The notes under the pieces are model-generated. The model was not told where the DNA came from, did not search any database, and saw only the letters and a program-made list of their open reading frames with translations. A stretch of 44,562 nt of DNA from JACMOY01 sp038322575 (GTDB lineage: Bacteria; Actinomycetota; Actinomycetes; Actinomycetales; Angustibacteraceae). The stretch covers positions 1-44,562 of the forward strand of contig JBBQGB010000026.1 of NCBI GenBank assembly GCA_038322575.1, written 5' to 3'. Of this stretch, positions 15,897-22,946 are shown piece after piece. Position numbers and translations under genes: made by a program. Each line of letters begins with the position of its first letter. Within the stretch, counting starts at the first letter, position 1.

Positions 15897-16927
15897 CCGA
15901 CGACTGGGCGAGGGACTGGGCGGGCGACCCGAACGGTCACCCCCTGCAGTGCCTCGCCCCGGACGGACAGCTGGTGCGTCCGGACCTGCCTCGTCCCGCC
16001 GACGACGTGGTGCGCGCAGCACTGCGGCTGATGCTCCTCTCTCGAGCGCTCGACCAGAGGTGCACGACCCTGCAGCGACAGGGACGGATCGGGCTCTATG
16101 CACCCGTCCTCGGTCAGGAAGCCGCGGTGGTGGGTTCGCACCTGGCGATCGACCCAGCAGTGGACTGGCTGGTGCCGGCTTCGCGCGAGCAACCGGCGAT
16201 GCTGCGCCACGGATGGCCGCTCGACCGCCTGCTGGCGTCCCTGCTCGGCCGTACCGAGGCGGCCCGCATCCCCGACGACGTGAAGATGCTTCCCCGCCAG
16301 CAGTCGATCGCGACCCAGCTGCCGCACGCCGTGGGCATCGCCTGGGCCTCGTCCATCCGGGGACTGGGTGGCGTGACCCTCGCGTACTGCGGGGACGGCG
16401 CCACGTCGGAGGGCGACTTCCACGAGGCCTGCAACCTCGCGGGCGTCATGCGCGTCCCGTTGGTGCTGGTGATCATCAACAACCAGTACGCGATCTCGAC
16501 GCCGGTCTCGAAGCAGACTCGCGCCGGTCGTCTCGCCGACCGCGCTCGGGGCTACGGGTTCCCCGGCGTGGCCGTCGATGGGAACGACCTCCTCGCCGTG
16601 TACGAGGTCACCCGACAGGCCGTGCTGCGCGCCCGCGCCGGTCAGGGGCCGACCATGATCGAGGCGGTGACGTACCGAGTGGGCTTCCACAACACCTCCG
16701 ACAACCCCTCGCTGTACCGAGACCCGGCCGAGGTGCTGGAAGCGACCGCGCACGATCCCGTCGCCAGGCTGTCGGCCTATGCCCTCCAGGCCGGGCTGGT
16801 GAACCAGGACGCGCTCGACGCTCACGAGATCGAGGTTCGGGCCGAGATCGACGCTGCCCTCGAGCGAGCCCTGTCCTACCCCGCACCCGGGCCGGACGAG
16901 ATCTTCCGACACGTCTTCGGGGATTGA
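15893..16927 (+). CDS. 2-oxoacid dehydrogenase E1 component, alpha subunit
   Basis: A 344-residue partner of the preceding beta subunit. The thiamine diphosphate motif runs from GDGATSEGDFHEACNLAGVM to VLVIINN (about residues 165-200). The usual phosphorylation-loop region reads TYRVGFHNTSDNPSLYR where most homologues have a GPHT-x-DDP-x-x-YR pattern. The GTG start overlaps the beta stop. Without E2/E3 nearby the pair may borrow the housekeeping E2, or act as a free decarboxylase. It ends 99 bases before the NlpC/P60 gene, next to the degenerate tRNA repeat. Confidence 0.9.
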   Translation: MTDDWARDWAGDPNGHPLQCLAPDGQLVRPDLPRPADDVVRAALRLMLLSRALDQRCTTLQRQGRIGLYAPVLGQEAAVVGSHLAIDPAVDWLVPASREQPAMLRHGWPLDRLLASLLGRTEAARIPDDVKMLPRQQSIATQLPHAVGIAWASSIRGLGGVTLAYCGDGATSEGDFHEACNLAGVMRVPLVLVIINNQYAISTPVSKQTRAGRLADRARGYGFPGVAVDGNDLLAVYEVTRQAVLRARAGQGPTMIEAVTYRVGFHNTSDNPSLYRDPAEVLEATAHDPVARLSAYALQAGLVNQDALDAHEIEVRAEIDAALERALSYPAPGPDEIFRHVFGD

Positions 16928-16955
16928 GACCGGGTGGGGGTGGCCGCACCGCGAT

Positions 16956-17021
16956 GGGCCCGTGAGCGCGCCGGCCCTGCGCGCGGCCCGGATGGCGTCA
17001 GTTCGAAGTCGGCCGGGCCCG
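16956..17021 (+). pseudogene. degenerate tRNA-Val-like sequence (right copy of direct repeat)
   Basis: The 3' half (GTCAGTTCGAAG then TCGGCCGGGCCC) matches the T arm and acceptor end of tRNA-Val, and the downstream GACGAGTCAGCGC matches too. GGGCCCG at 16956 can pair perfectly with CGGGCCC at 17014-17020, making a 7-bp acceptor. The whole is only 66 bases, the T stem has an A/C mismatch, and no proper D or anticodon arm can be drawn, so it is not a working tRNA. Confidence 0.6.
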
Positions 17022-17026
17022 ACGAG

Positions 17027-17530
17027 TCAGCGCACTCGTCCGTAGCGCACCTTCGACGTCCAGATCGTCGACAGCCGCACCCGCTGACCGCTGCGCGGGG
17101 AGTGCCACATCTTGCCGTGGCCGGCGTAGATGCCGACGTGGTAAACGTGCGACCCGGACAGGAAGAACACCAGGTCGCCCGGACGGCGCTGGGACGCGCT
17201 GATGCGTGCTGCGCTGCGGTACTGGGCCTGTGAGGTGCGCGGCAGGCGCTTGCCCACCCTGGCGTAGGCCCACTTGGAGTAGCCGGAGCAGTCGAAGCCC
17301 CGGGTCGTGGTGCCGCCGAAGCGGTACGGGACGCCCTTGCGGGTCGCGGCGACGCGGACGACCTTGAGCCCGACGGTCGAGCTGACGGCGGCCTGCGCGG
17401 ACGGCGCGGTGCTGACGGACGCACCGGTGAGCAGACCCGCGGCGATCGTGACCGCGACCAGACTCCGTCTGAGGGCCCGGCGAGGGGCCTGGCGCTGTGC
17501 ATGGTGAGGGGCATGGCTGATGTCGGACAT
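17027..17530 (-). CDS. secreted NlpC/P60 peptidoglycan hydrolase
   Basis: A 167-residue exported endopeptidase of cell-wall peptides. The N-terminal signal peptide has basic RRALRRSL, a hydrophobic VAVTIAAGLLTGASV and an AQA cleavage site near residue 47. The NlpC/P60 domain shows the catalytic Cys81 in GFDCSGYSKWAYAR, the VPYRFGG lead-in, RPGDLVFF, and His131 in HVYHVGIYAGHGKMWHSP. No LysM or SH3 domain is present. A 230-base leader holds a c-di-AMP riboswitch, the standard control for this class of actinobacterial hydrolase. Its stop codon lies within the tRNA-derived direct repeat. Confidence 0.93.
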   Translation of the reverse strand: MSDISHAPHHAQRQAPRRALRRSLVAVTIAAGLLTGASVSTAPSAQAAVSSTVGLKVVRVAATRKGVPYRFGGTTTRGFDCSGYSKWAYARVGKRLPRTSQAQYRSAARISASQRRPGDLVFFLSGSHVYHVGIYAGHGKMWHSPRSGQRVRLSTIWTSKVRYGRVR

Positions 17531-17535
17531 GGTGG

Positions 17536-17692
17536 TTCCCAGGTACTCGCCTGCGAAGCATGACCTGTCGGGTTCGGGTCCTGTTGCCCCGGCCCAGCCG
17601 CTACCGGCTGGGCTTCACCCCGAGGACGCTGCCCGGCGTACCAGCGCGTCCGTCCTGCTCGGGTGCTCCGTTCCCGCCACACACTCTCGTCA
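17536..17692 (-). ncRNA. cyclic-di-AMP riboswitch (ydaO-yuaA class)
   Basis: Reading the minus strand, the leader contains GCGGGAACGGAGCACCCGAG, then CTCGGGGTGAAGCC, a CCAGCCGGTAGCGGCTGG hairpin, GGGGCAACAGG, then CCCGAACCCGACAGGTCATG and GCAGGCGAG. These match in order the conserved blocks of the actinobacterial ydaO-yuaA aptamer as seen before rpfA-type genes (GGGUGAA, GGGCAAC, CCGAACCCGUCAGC). It ends a few bases before the NlpC/P60 start. High c-di-AMP is expected to switch expression off. The boundaries are approximate. Confidence 0.82.
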
Positions 17693-17768
17693 GTCGAGGT
17701 CGACCTCGACACGGTGGCGGGACTCAGCGACGTGACGAGCGGCCCACCGGATCGGATGGGGCCGAAAG

Positions 17769-17774
17769 AGCGTA
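17769..17774 (-). promoter_or_regulatory. candidate -10 box for the riboswitch-NlpC/P60 transcript
   Basis: TACGCT on the minus strand, which would start an RNA about 75 bases before the aptamer. No convincing -35 was found. Confidence 0.35.
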
Positions 17775-17833
17775 AGCGCCACTGCGCCCCTGCACCTAAC
17801 CGAGACACCCCGGCACCGCCGGTCCCCGGTGAT

Positions 17834-17880
17834 CGCGGGGGCACCCCACTCCGCTAGGAACGTAGTGGGGTGCCCCCGCG
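17834..17880. repeat. long palindromic repeat, copy 1
   Basis: CGCGGGGGCACCCCACT at 17834-17850 is followed after a 13-base spacer by its exact complement at 17864-17880. Outer CCGGT (17826-17830) and ACCGG (17883-17887) extend the stem. A second copy is at 37627-37675. It lies between divergent genes, so it is not a terminator for both sides. Confidence 0.85.
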
Positions 17881-17948
17881 ACACCGGCGGGGTGGAGCGC
17901 GGCGCCCCAGGGTGGGTGCAGCCGCACCGGACCGGCGCGACCGGGCGG

Positions 17949-17954
17949 TAGCGT
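17949..17954 (+). promoter_or_regulatory. -10 box of leaderless Nif3-like gene
   Basis: TAGCGT, 7 bases before the GTG at 17962. This supports that start over the GTG at 17953, which lies within the box itself. Confidence 0.55.
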
Positions 17955-17961
17955 GACCGCG

Positions 17962-19149
17962 GTGACCACACCGAGCGTCCGGCTGGCCGAGGTGCTGGCC
18001 GGCCTGGAGCGGCTGTACCCGGTCGCGAGCGCGGCCTCATGGGATGCCGTGGGCCTGGTGTGCGGCGACGGCGACGACGCGGTGGCGAAGGTGCTGTTCG
18101 CGGTCGACCCCACCGAGGCGGTCGTCGACGAGGCGCTCGAGTGGGGGGCTGACCTGCTGGTGACCCACCACCCGCTGCTGCTGCGCGCGGTGCACGGGGT
18201 GGGCACGACGACAGCCAAGGGACGGCTGGTCCACCGGCTGATCCGCGGCGGCTGCGCCCTGTTCGTCGCCCACACCAACGCCGACGCGGCCTCGCCCGGC
18301 GTCAGCGACGCCCTCGCTCGCACGATCGGCCTGCGCGACCTGAGACCCCTTGCGCCGCAGTCGTTCTCGGCGCTGGACAAGATCGTGGTGACGGTGCCGG
18401 ACGCCGACGCCGACCGGCTCGTCGACGCCCTCGCGGCCGCCGGGGCGGGGTCCGTCGGTGGTTACACGCGCGCAGCCTTCCGGTCGACCGGCACCGGGAC
18501 GTTCGTGCCCGGCCCGGGCGCGCGCCCCGCGGTCGGCGTGCAGGGCGAGAGAGCGGTCGTGGCCGAGACCCGGATCGAGATGGTGCTGGCCCGGCGGCAC
18601 CGCGGCGCCGTCGTCCACGCCCTGCGGGCGGCCCACCCGTACGAGCAGCCGGCGTTCGACGTCCTCGAGCTGGTGGACGACCCGACGCCGAGCACGGGCC
18701 TGGGCCGGGTCGGCGACCTGCCCGAGCCGGTGACGCTCGAGCGCTTCGCCCAGCACGTGGCCACGGTGCTGCCGAACACCGTGCCGGGCGTTCGCGCGGC
18801 GGGGGACCCCGCGGCGACCGTCCAGCGGGTGGCGGTGTGCGGGGGAGCCGGGGACGACCTGTTCGAGGCGGTGCGATCGAGCGGCGCGGACGTCTACGTC
18901 ACGGCCGACCTGCGTCACCACCCGGCGTCCGAGGCCCGTGAGCACGCCCGCGGCGGGCCGCCGTACCTCGTCGACGTCTCGCACTGGGCCAGCGAGTGGC
19001 CGTGGCTGGCCGGGGGGGCCAGCCGGTTGGAGTCGCTGCTCGCGACCACCTCCGGGCAGGGGCAGACCACTACGGTGGAGGTCCGCGTCAGCACGACGCG
19101 CACCGATCCGTGGACCTTGCACGTCCCCAGCCGAGGGAGCACCCCCTGA
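17962..19149 (+). CDS. Nif3-like dinuclear metal centre protein
   Basis: A 395-residue member of the Nif3/YqfO family, hexameric di-metal proteins. The role is debated, with GTP cyclohydrolase I type 2 being a common but weak label. The N-terminal half holds SAASWDAVGLVCGDG and the metal ligands in LVTHHPLLLRAVHG and AHTNADAASPGVSDAL. A CutA-like insert of about 100 residues (DKIVVTVPDADADRLVDALA to HPYEQPAFDVLEL) follows, then the C-terminal half with ADVYVTADLRHHPASEA and DVSHWASEW. The start is set by the upstream TAGCGT box. It is first in the operon with the zinc-ribbon and RNase H genes, as in mycobacteria. Confidence 0.9.
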   Translation: MTTPSVRLAEVLAGLERLYPVASAASWDAVGLVCGDGDDAVAKVLFAVDPTEAVVDEALEWGADLLVTHHPLLLRAVHGVGTTTAKGRLVHRLIRGGCALFVAHTNADAASPGVSDALARTIGLRDLRPLAPQSFSALDKIVVTVPDADADRLVDALAAAGAGSVGGYTRAAFRSTGTGTFVPGPGARPAVGVQGERAVVAETRIEMVLARRHRGAVVHALRAAHPYEQPAFDVLELVDDPTPSTGLGRVGDLPEPVTLERFAQHVATVLPNTVPGVRAAGDPAATVQRVAVCGGAGDDLFEAVRSSGADVYVTADLRHHPASEAREHARGGPPYLVDVSHWASEWPWLAGGASRLESLLATTSGQGQTTTVEVRVSTTRTDPWTLHVPSRGSTP

Positions 19150-19883
19150 AGGCCGCGACCACCGACCAGTGGCGACTGCTCGACGTCCAGGCGCTCGACA
19201 CGCGCCTCGGGCAGATCGCGCACCGCCGGCGGACCCTGCCCGAGCTCGCCGAGCTGACCGCGCTCGACCAGCGGGCCGGGGTGCTGCGCGACGAGCTCGT
19301 CGCGGCGCAGACGCAGGCCAGCGACGTCGCCCGCGAGCTCGCCAAGGCCGAGGCGGACGTCGAGCTGGTGCGCCAGCGGGCGCGCCGCGACCAGGCCCGC
19401 CTGGAGTCCGGCCAGGGCGGTCACAAGGAGCTCGAGTCGCTGCAGCACGAGGTGGCCACGCTGGCCCGGCGCCAGGGCGCGCTCGAGGACGTCGAGCTCG
19501 AGGTGATGGAGCGGCACGAGGCGCTCACCGCCGAGGTCGACCGGGTGACCGGTGAGCGCGACGGGCTGCAGGCCCAGGTCGACGACGCGACCCGGCGGCG
19601 CGACGCCGCGCTGACCGCGCTGGACGACGAGGCGCTGGCGCTGGACCGGCAGCGGGTCGGCATGGTGGCCGGTCTGGACGCCGCGCTCCTGGCCCTGTAC
19701 GAGAAGATCCGGGCCACCGGCGTCACCGCCGCGGCGATGCTGCGTCAGCGGCGGTGCGAGGGCTGCCGGATGGAGCTCAACGGTCAGGACCTGCAACGGA
19801 TCCGGGCCGCCGCGGACGACGAGGTCCTGCGCTGCGAGGAGTGCGGCGGCATCCTCGTGCGCACCGGCGAGTCCGGACTGTGA
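19146..19883 (+). CDS. coiled-coil protein with C4 zinc ribbon
   Basis: A 245-residue protein conserved in actinobacteria. Residues 20-180 are a long coiled coil (ELVRQRARRDQARLESGQ, HKELESLQHEVATLARRQ, LEDVELEVMERHEALTAEVD). The C-terminus is a zinc ribbon with CEGC and CEEC pairs. The predicted start is a CTG that overlaps the Nif3 stop as CTGA, with GAGGGAG 6 bases upstream. The product (M)KAATTDQWRLLDVQALDTRL then begins where homologues begin, and no ATG, GTG or TTG is in frame nearby. The function is unknown; it resembles nucleic-acid-associated proteins. The gene downstream overlaps by 4 bases. Confidence 0.88.
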   Translation: MKAATTDQWRLLDVQALDTRLGQIAHRRRTLPELAELTALDQRAGVLRDELVAAQTQASDVARELAKAEADVELVRQRARRDQARLESGQGGHKELESLQHEVATLARRQGALEDVELEVMERHEALTAEVDRVTGERDGLQAQVDDATRRRDAALTALDDEALALDRQRVGMVAGLDAALLALYEKIRATGVTAAAMLRQRRCEGCRMELNGQDLQRIRAAADDEVLRCEECGGILVRTGESGL

Positions 19884-21034
19884 CCCGGCGGCTCGTCGTC
19901 GAGGCCGACGGCGGGTCGCGCGGCAACCCCGGCCCGGCGGCCTACGGCTCGCTCGTGCGCGACCCCGACACGGGGCAGCTGCTCGCCACCCGGGCCGAGT
20001 ACATCGGCATCGCCAGCAACAACGTCGCCGAGTACGGCGGCCTGGTTGCCGCCCTGCAGCTGGCCGTCGACATCGACCCGGACGCCACCATCGAGGTGCG
20101 GATGGACTCCAAGCTCGTCGTCGAGCAGATGTCCGGACGCTGGCAGATCAAGCACGAGGACATGAGGCGCCTGGCGGCCCAGGCCCGCACGGTCGTCGAC
20201 CCGGCGCAGGTTCGCTACGCCTGGATCCCGCGCGAGCGCAACAAGGACGCCGACCGGCTGGCCAACGAGGCCCTGGACGACGCCGCCGACGGCCGGCCGT
20301 GGCGGGGGTCCGCCGTCGGGGCGGGTGCCGCGCCGGTCGAGACGGCTGCACCGGTGCAGCACCCCGCGCCTCCTGCCGCGCGCCCGCCCGCCGACCTCGG
20401 GGCGGCCACGACGGTGCTGTTGCTGCGGCACGGGGTCACCGAGTACACACCGCAGCGCCGGTTCAGCGGCCGGGGCGGTGCCGACCTGCCCCTCACCGAC
20501 CACGGCCACGCGCAGGCTGCCGCGGCGGCCGACGCGGTCGCCGCCGCCGGCGGGGTCGACGTCGTCATCGCCTCACCGCTGCTGCGCACCCGCCAGACGG
20601 CGCAGCACGTCGCCGACCGGCTCGGGGTCGACGTCCGCGTCGACGAGGGGTGGGTCGAGTGCGCCTTCGGCGAGTGGGACGGCCTGACCGCGGCTCAGGT
20701 GGCGCAGCGCTGGCCGACCGAGCTGGCAGCCTGGCAGGCGTCGACCGCCGCAGCGCCCCCCGGCGGCGAGCCGTTCGACGAGGTCGAGCGACGCGTGCGG
20801 GTGGCCCGCGACCGCCTACTGGCCCGCCACCCACGCGCCCGGGTGCTCGTCGTGACGCACGCCACGCCGATCAAGCAGCTGGTGCGGCTCGCGCTCGGCG
20901 CGGGCCCGGAGTCGTTGTGGCGCCTGGACTCCAGCCCCGCCTCGCTCAGCACGACCCGGTGGTGGGCGGACGGCGGCGCGTCGGTCGGCTCGTTCAACGA
21001 GACGGGCCACCTGCCACCGCCCCCGGCGACCTAG
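19880..21034 (+). CDS. bifunctional RNase HI / histidine phosphatase
   Basis: A 384-residue fusion. Residues 1-140 are RNase HI, which cuts RNA in RNA:DNA hybrids; the four acidic residues are Asp10 (EADGGSRGNPG), Glu51 (NNVAEYGGL), Asp76 (RMDSKLVVEQ) and Asp125 (NKDADRLANEAL). A Pro/Ala linker (145-175) leads to a CobC/phosphoglycerate-mutase-like phosphatase with the catalytic LLLRHGVTE (His184) and VLVVTHATPIKQLV. The architecture equals Rv2228c of Mycobacterium tuberculosis. The phosphatase is often linked to alpha-ribazole phosphate. The GTG overlaps the zinc-ribbon stop in GTGA. Confidence 0.95.
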   Translation: MTRRLVVEADGGSRGNPGPAAYGSLVRDPDTGQLLATRAEYIGIASNNVAEYGGLVAALQLAVDIDPDATIEVRMDSKLVVEQMSGRWQIKHEDMRRLAAQARTVVDPAQVRYAWIPRERNKDADRLANEALDDAADGRPWRGSAVGAGAAPVETAAPVQHPAPPAARPPADLGAATTVLLLRHGVTEYTPQRRFSGRGGADLPLTDHGHAQAAAAADAVAAAGGVDVVIASPLLRTRQTAQHVADRLGVDVRVDEGWVECAFGEWDGLTAAQVAQRWPTELAAWQASTAAAPPGGEPFDEVERRVRVARDRLLARHPRARVLVVTHATPIKQLVRLALGAGPESLWRLDSSPASLSTTRWWADGGASVGSFNETGHLPPPPAT

Positions 21035-21037
21035 TCT
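21032..21037 (+). promoter_or_regulatory. -10 box of DUF1737 gene, shared with a stop codon
   Basis: TAGTCT, 7 bases before the ATG at 21045. Its first three bases are the TAG stop of the RNase H/phosphatase gene. A GGAG overlaps the spacer, so a short leader cannot be excluded. Confidence 0.5.
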
Positions 21038-21044
21038 GGAGCGC

Positions 21045-21236
21045 ATGACCGAGCTGCCCGACCGTCTTCCCTACCGCCTGCTGACCGGGCCGGACGACCG
21101 CTCGTTCTGCGAGAAGGTCAGCGCGGCGCTGCTGGACGGGTACGAGCTGTACGGCGCCCCTGCGCTGACGGTCGACGCCGGCACCGTGGTCTGCGCCCAG
21201 GCCGTCGTGCTGCCGGGTGCGGCGCCGCGCCGGTGA
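21045..21236 (+). CDS. DUF1737 domain protein
   Basis: A 63-residue protein made almost wholly of the DUF1737 module: PYRLLTGPDDRSFCEKVSAA, LLDGYELYGAPALTVDAGTV and VCAQAVVLPG. The family has a small alpha/beta fold and unknown function. The stop overlaps the metZ start in GTGA, so the two are co-translated. A role connected to sulfhydrylase activity is only suggested by this linkage. Confidence 0.88.
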   Translation: MTELPDRLPYRLLTGPDDRSFCEKVSAALLDGYELYGAPALTVDAGTVVCAQAVVLPGAAPRR

Positions 21237-22405
21237 GCGAGGAGTGGCGGCCCGACACGCTCGCCGTCCGCGGGGGCCTGGCCCGCACCGGTTTCGACGA
21301 GACGGCCGAGGCGCTGTTCCTCACCTCGGGTTTCGTGTACGACACCGCCGCGGACGCCGAGGCGGCCTTCGCTGGTGAGGTCGACCGGTTCGTCTACTCG
21401 CGCTACGGCAACCCGACGGTCGCGGCGTTCCAGGAGCGGCTGCGGCTGATCGAGGGCGCCCCGGCCTGCTTCGCGACGTCCAGCGGCATGGCCGCGGTCT
21501 GGGTGGCCCTGGCGGCGCTGCTGTCGGCCGGAGACCGGGTGGTGGCCGCGCGCAGCCTGTTCGGGTCGTGCTTCGTGATCCTGGACGAGATCCTGCCCCG
21601 GTTCGGCGTGACGACGGACTTCGTCGACGGGTCGGACCTGGACCAGTGGCAGGCGGCCCTCGCGACCCCCGCGACGGCGGTGTTCTTCGAGTCGCCGTCC
21701 AACCCGATGCAGGAGCTGGTCGACGTCGCCGCGGTGTGCGAGCTCGCGCACGCCGCCGGTGCCCAGGTGGTCATCGACAACGTGTTCGCCACGCCGCTGC
21801 TGCAGCGGCCCCTCGAGCTGGGCGCGGACGTCGTCGTCTACAGCGCGACCAAGCACATCGACGGCCAGGGCCGCACCCTCGGGGGTGCGGTGCTCGGGCC
21901 CAAGGACTTCATCGACGGCCCGGTGCAGACGCTGATGCGGCACACCGGTCCCTCGCTCAGCCCGTTCAACGCCTGGGTGCTGACCAAGGGCCTGGAGACG
22001 ATGTCGCTGCGGGTGCAGCGGATGGGCGCGTCGGCGCTGCGGATCGCGTCGGTGCTCGAGGACCACCCCCGGGTGACCCGCGTGCGCTACCCGTTCCTGC
22101 CCTCGCACCCCCAGCACGACCTGGCCCGCCGGCAGATGAGCGGCGGCGGCACCGTCGTGACGTTCGAGGTCGACGGCGGCAAGGAGCGCGCCTTCGAGGT
22201 GCTGGACTCCTTGCGCTGCATCGACATCTCGAACAACCTGGGGGACTCCAAGTCGCTGGTGACCCACCCGGCCACCACGACGCACCGCCGGCTCGGTGAG
22301 CAGGGCCGCCTCGCCGTCGGCATCACCGACGGCATCGTGCGGCTGTCGGTGGGCCTGGAGGACCCCGACGACCTGATCGAGGACCTGCAGCGCGCGCTCG
22401 CGTGA
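21233..22405 (+). CDS. metZ: O-succinylhomoserine sulfhydrylase
   Basis: A PLP-dependent Cys/Met-metabolism enzyme of 390 residues that makes homocysteine from an activated homoserine and sulfide. PLP-lysine Lys207 is in VVYSATKHIDGQGR. The family segments VYSRYGNPTVAAFQERL, CFATSSGMAAVW and FFESPSNP, then SNNLGDSKSLVTHPATTTH near the C-terminus, are all present. HIDGQGR with DGPVQTLMRHTGPSLSPFNA favours MetZ over cystathionine gamma-synthase. The GTG start overlaps the DUF1737 stop. O-acetylhomoserine as substrate cannot be ruled out. Confidence 0.92.
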   Translation: MSEEWRPDTLAVRGGLARTGFDETAEALFLTSGFVYDTAADAEAAFAGEVDRFVYSRYGNPTVAAFQERLRLIEGAPACFATSSGMAAVWVALAALLSAGDRVVAARSLFGSCFVILDEILPRFGVTTDFVDGSDLDQWQAALATPATAVFFESPSNPMQELVDVAAVCELAHAAGAQVVIDNVFATPLLQRPLELGADVVVYSATKHIDGQGRTLGGAVLGPKDFIDGPVQTLMRHTGPSLSPFNAWVLTKGLETMSLRVQRMGASALRIASVLEDHPRVTRVRYPFLPSHPQHDLARRQMSGGGTVVTFEVDGGKERAFEVLDSLRCIDISNNLGDSKSLVTHPATTTHRRLGEQGRLAVGITDGIVRLSVGLEDPDDLIEDLQRALA

Positions 22406-22455
22406 CATGCTTCGCGGCGGCGGCGACGATGCCGTCCTGAGCCCTGGAGGCGCAC

Positions 22456-22758
22456 GTGCTGGTCGTCATCGCCCGAGTCAAGGCCCTGCCCGAGAAGGCC
22501 GACGAGCTGGCCGGGCTGCTCGCCCCCCTGGCCGCCGCCTCACGCGGAGACCAGGGCTGCCGGTCGTACGAGTTCTACCGCGACGTCGAGGACCCCACGC
22601 TGTTCTGCTCGGTCGAGACGTGGGACAGCCGGGCCGACCTGGACGCCCACATGGGCCAGCCGCACACCACGGACGCGCTGGGGCGCCTGTCCGGCATGGT
22701 CGCCGGGGCGCCGACCATCCACGCGCACGAGGTGTCGGAGACCACGCAGGTCGCCTGA
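22456..22758 (+). CDS. ABM-domain quinol monooxygenase-like protein
   Basis: A 100-residue dimeric ferredoxin-like fold protein of the antibiotic-biosynthesis-monooxygenase family. It shows MLVVIARVKALPEKADELAG, GCRSYEFYRDVEDPTLFCSV and ETWDSRADLDAHMGQPHT, close to YgiN-type quinol monooxygenases. The GTG start has GGAGG 5 bases upstream. It is 50 bases after metZ on the same strand. The substrate is unknown. The following 188 bases to the convergent permease gene hold nothing recognisable. Confidence 0.85.
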   Translation: MLVVIARVKALPEKADELAGLLAPLAAASRGDQGCRSYEFYRDVEDPTLFCSVETWDSRADLDAHMGQPHTTDALGRLSGMVAGAPTIHAHEVSETTQVA

Positions 22759-22946
22759 CCCCGGCCGCTCGAGGGCCACGCGGGCAGGGTCGCAGATCGT
22801 CGAGGTTCACCCGTCGGGGGACCACAGTGGTGGCATGGGTGCCCCGTCGGCCGGTCCTCAGGGGCGCGCCAGAAGTCATCCCCCACAGTCCCGGGCCCTC
22901 ACACCCGTTCTGACCCACCGGCTCGCGCCGTGAGGGCCTGGCTGTC

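Larger units (their letters stand above)
12184..17020. mobile_element. candidate genomic island behind tRNA-Val (no integrase)
   Basis: Five accessory genes lie between the intact tRNA-Val and the degenerate copy of its 3' end. Hand counts of 60-base lines give 60% GC at 13921-13980 and 14881-14940 and 62% at 14941-15000, against 73% at 18301-18360 and 78% at 19321-19380. No integrase, transposase or replication gene is present, so it would be an immobile remnant or a cargo segment. The boundaries are inferred from the repeat. Confidence 0.55.

Noticed and set aside
16956..17021. A second functional tRNA gene
   Set aside because: A 7-bp acceptor stem can be drawn, but the length is 66 bases, the T stem is broken and no D or anticodon arm forms.
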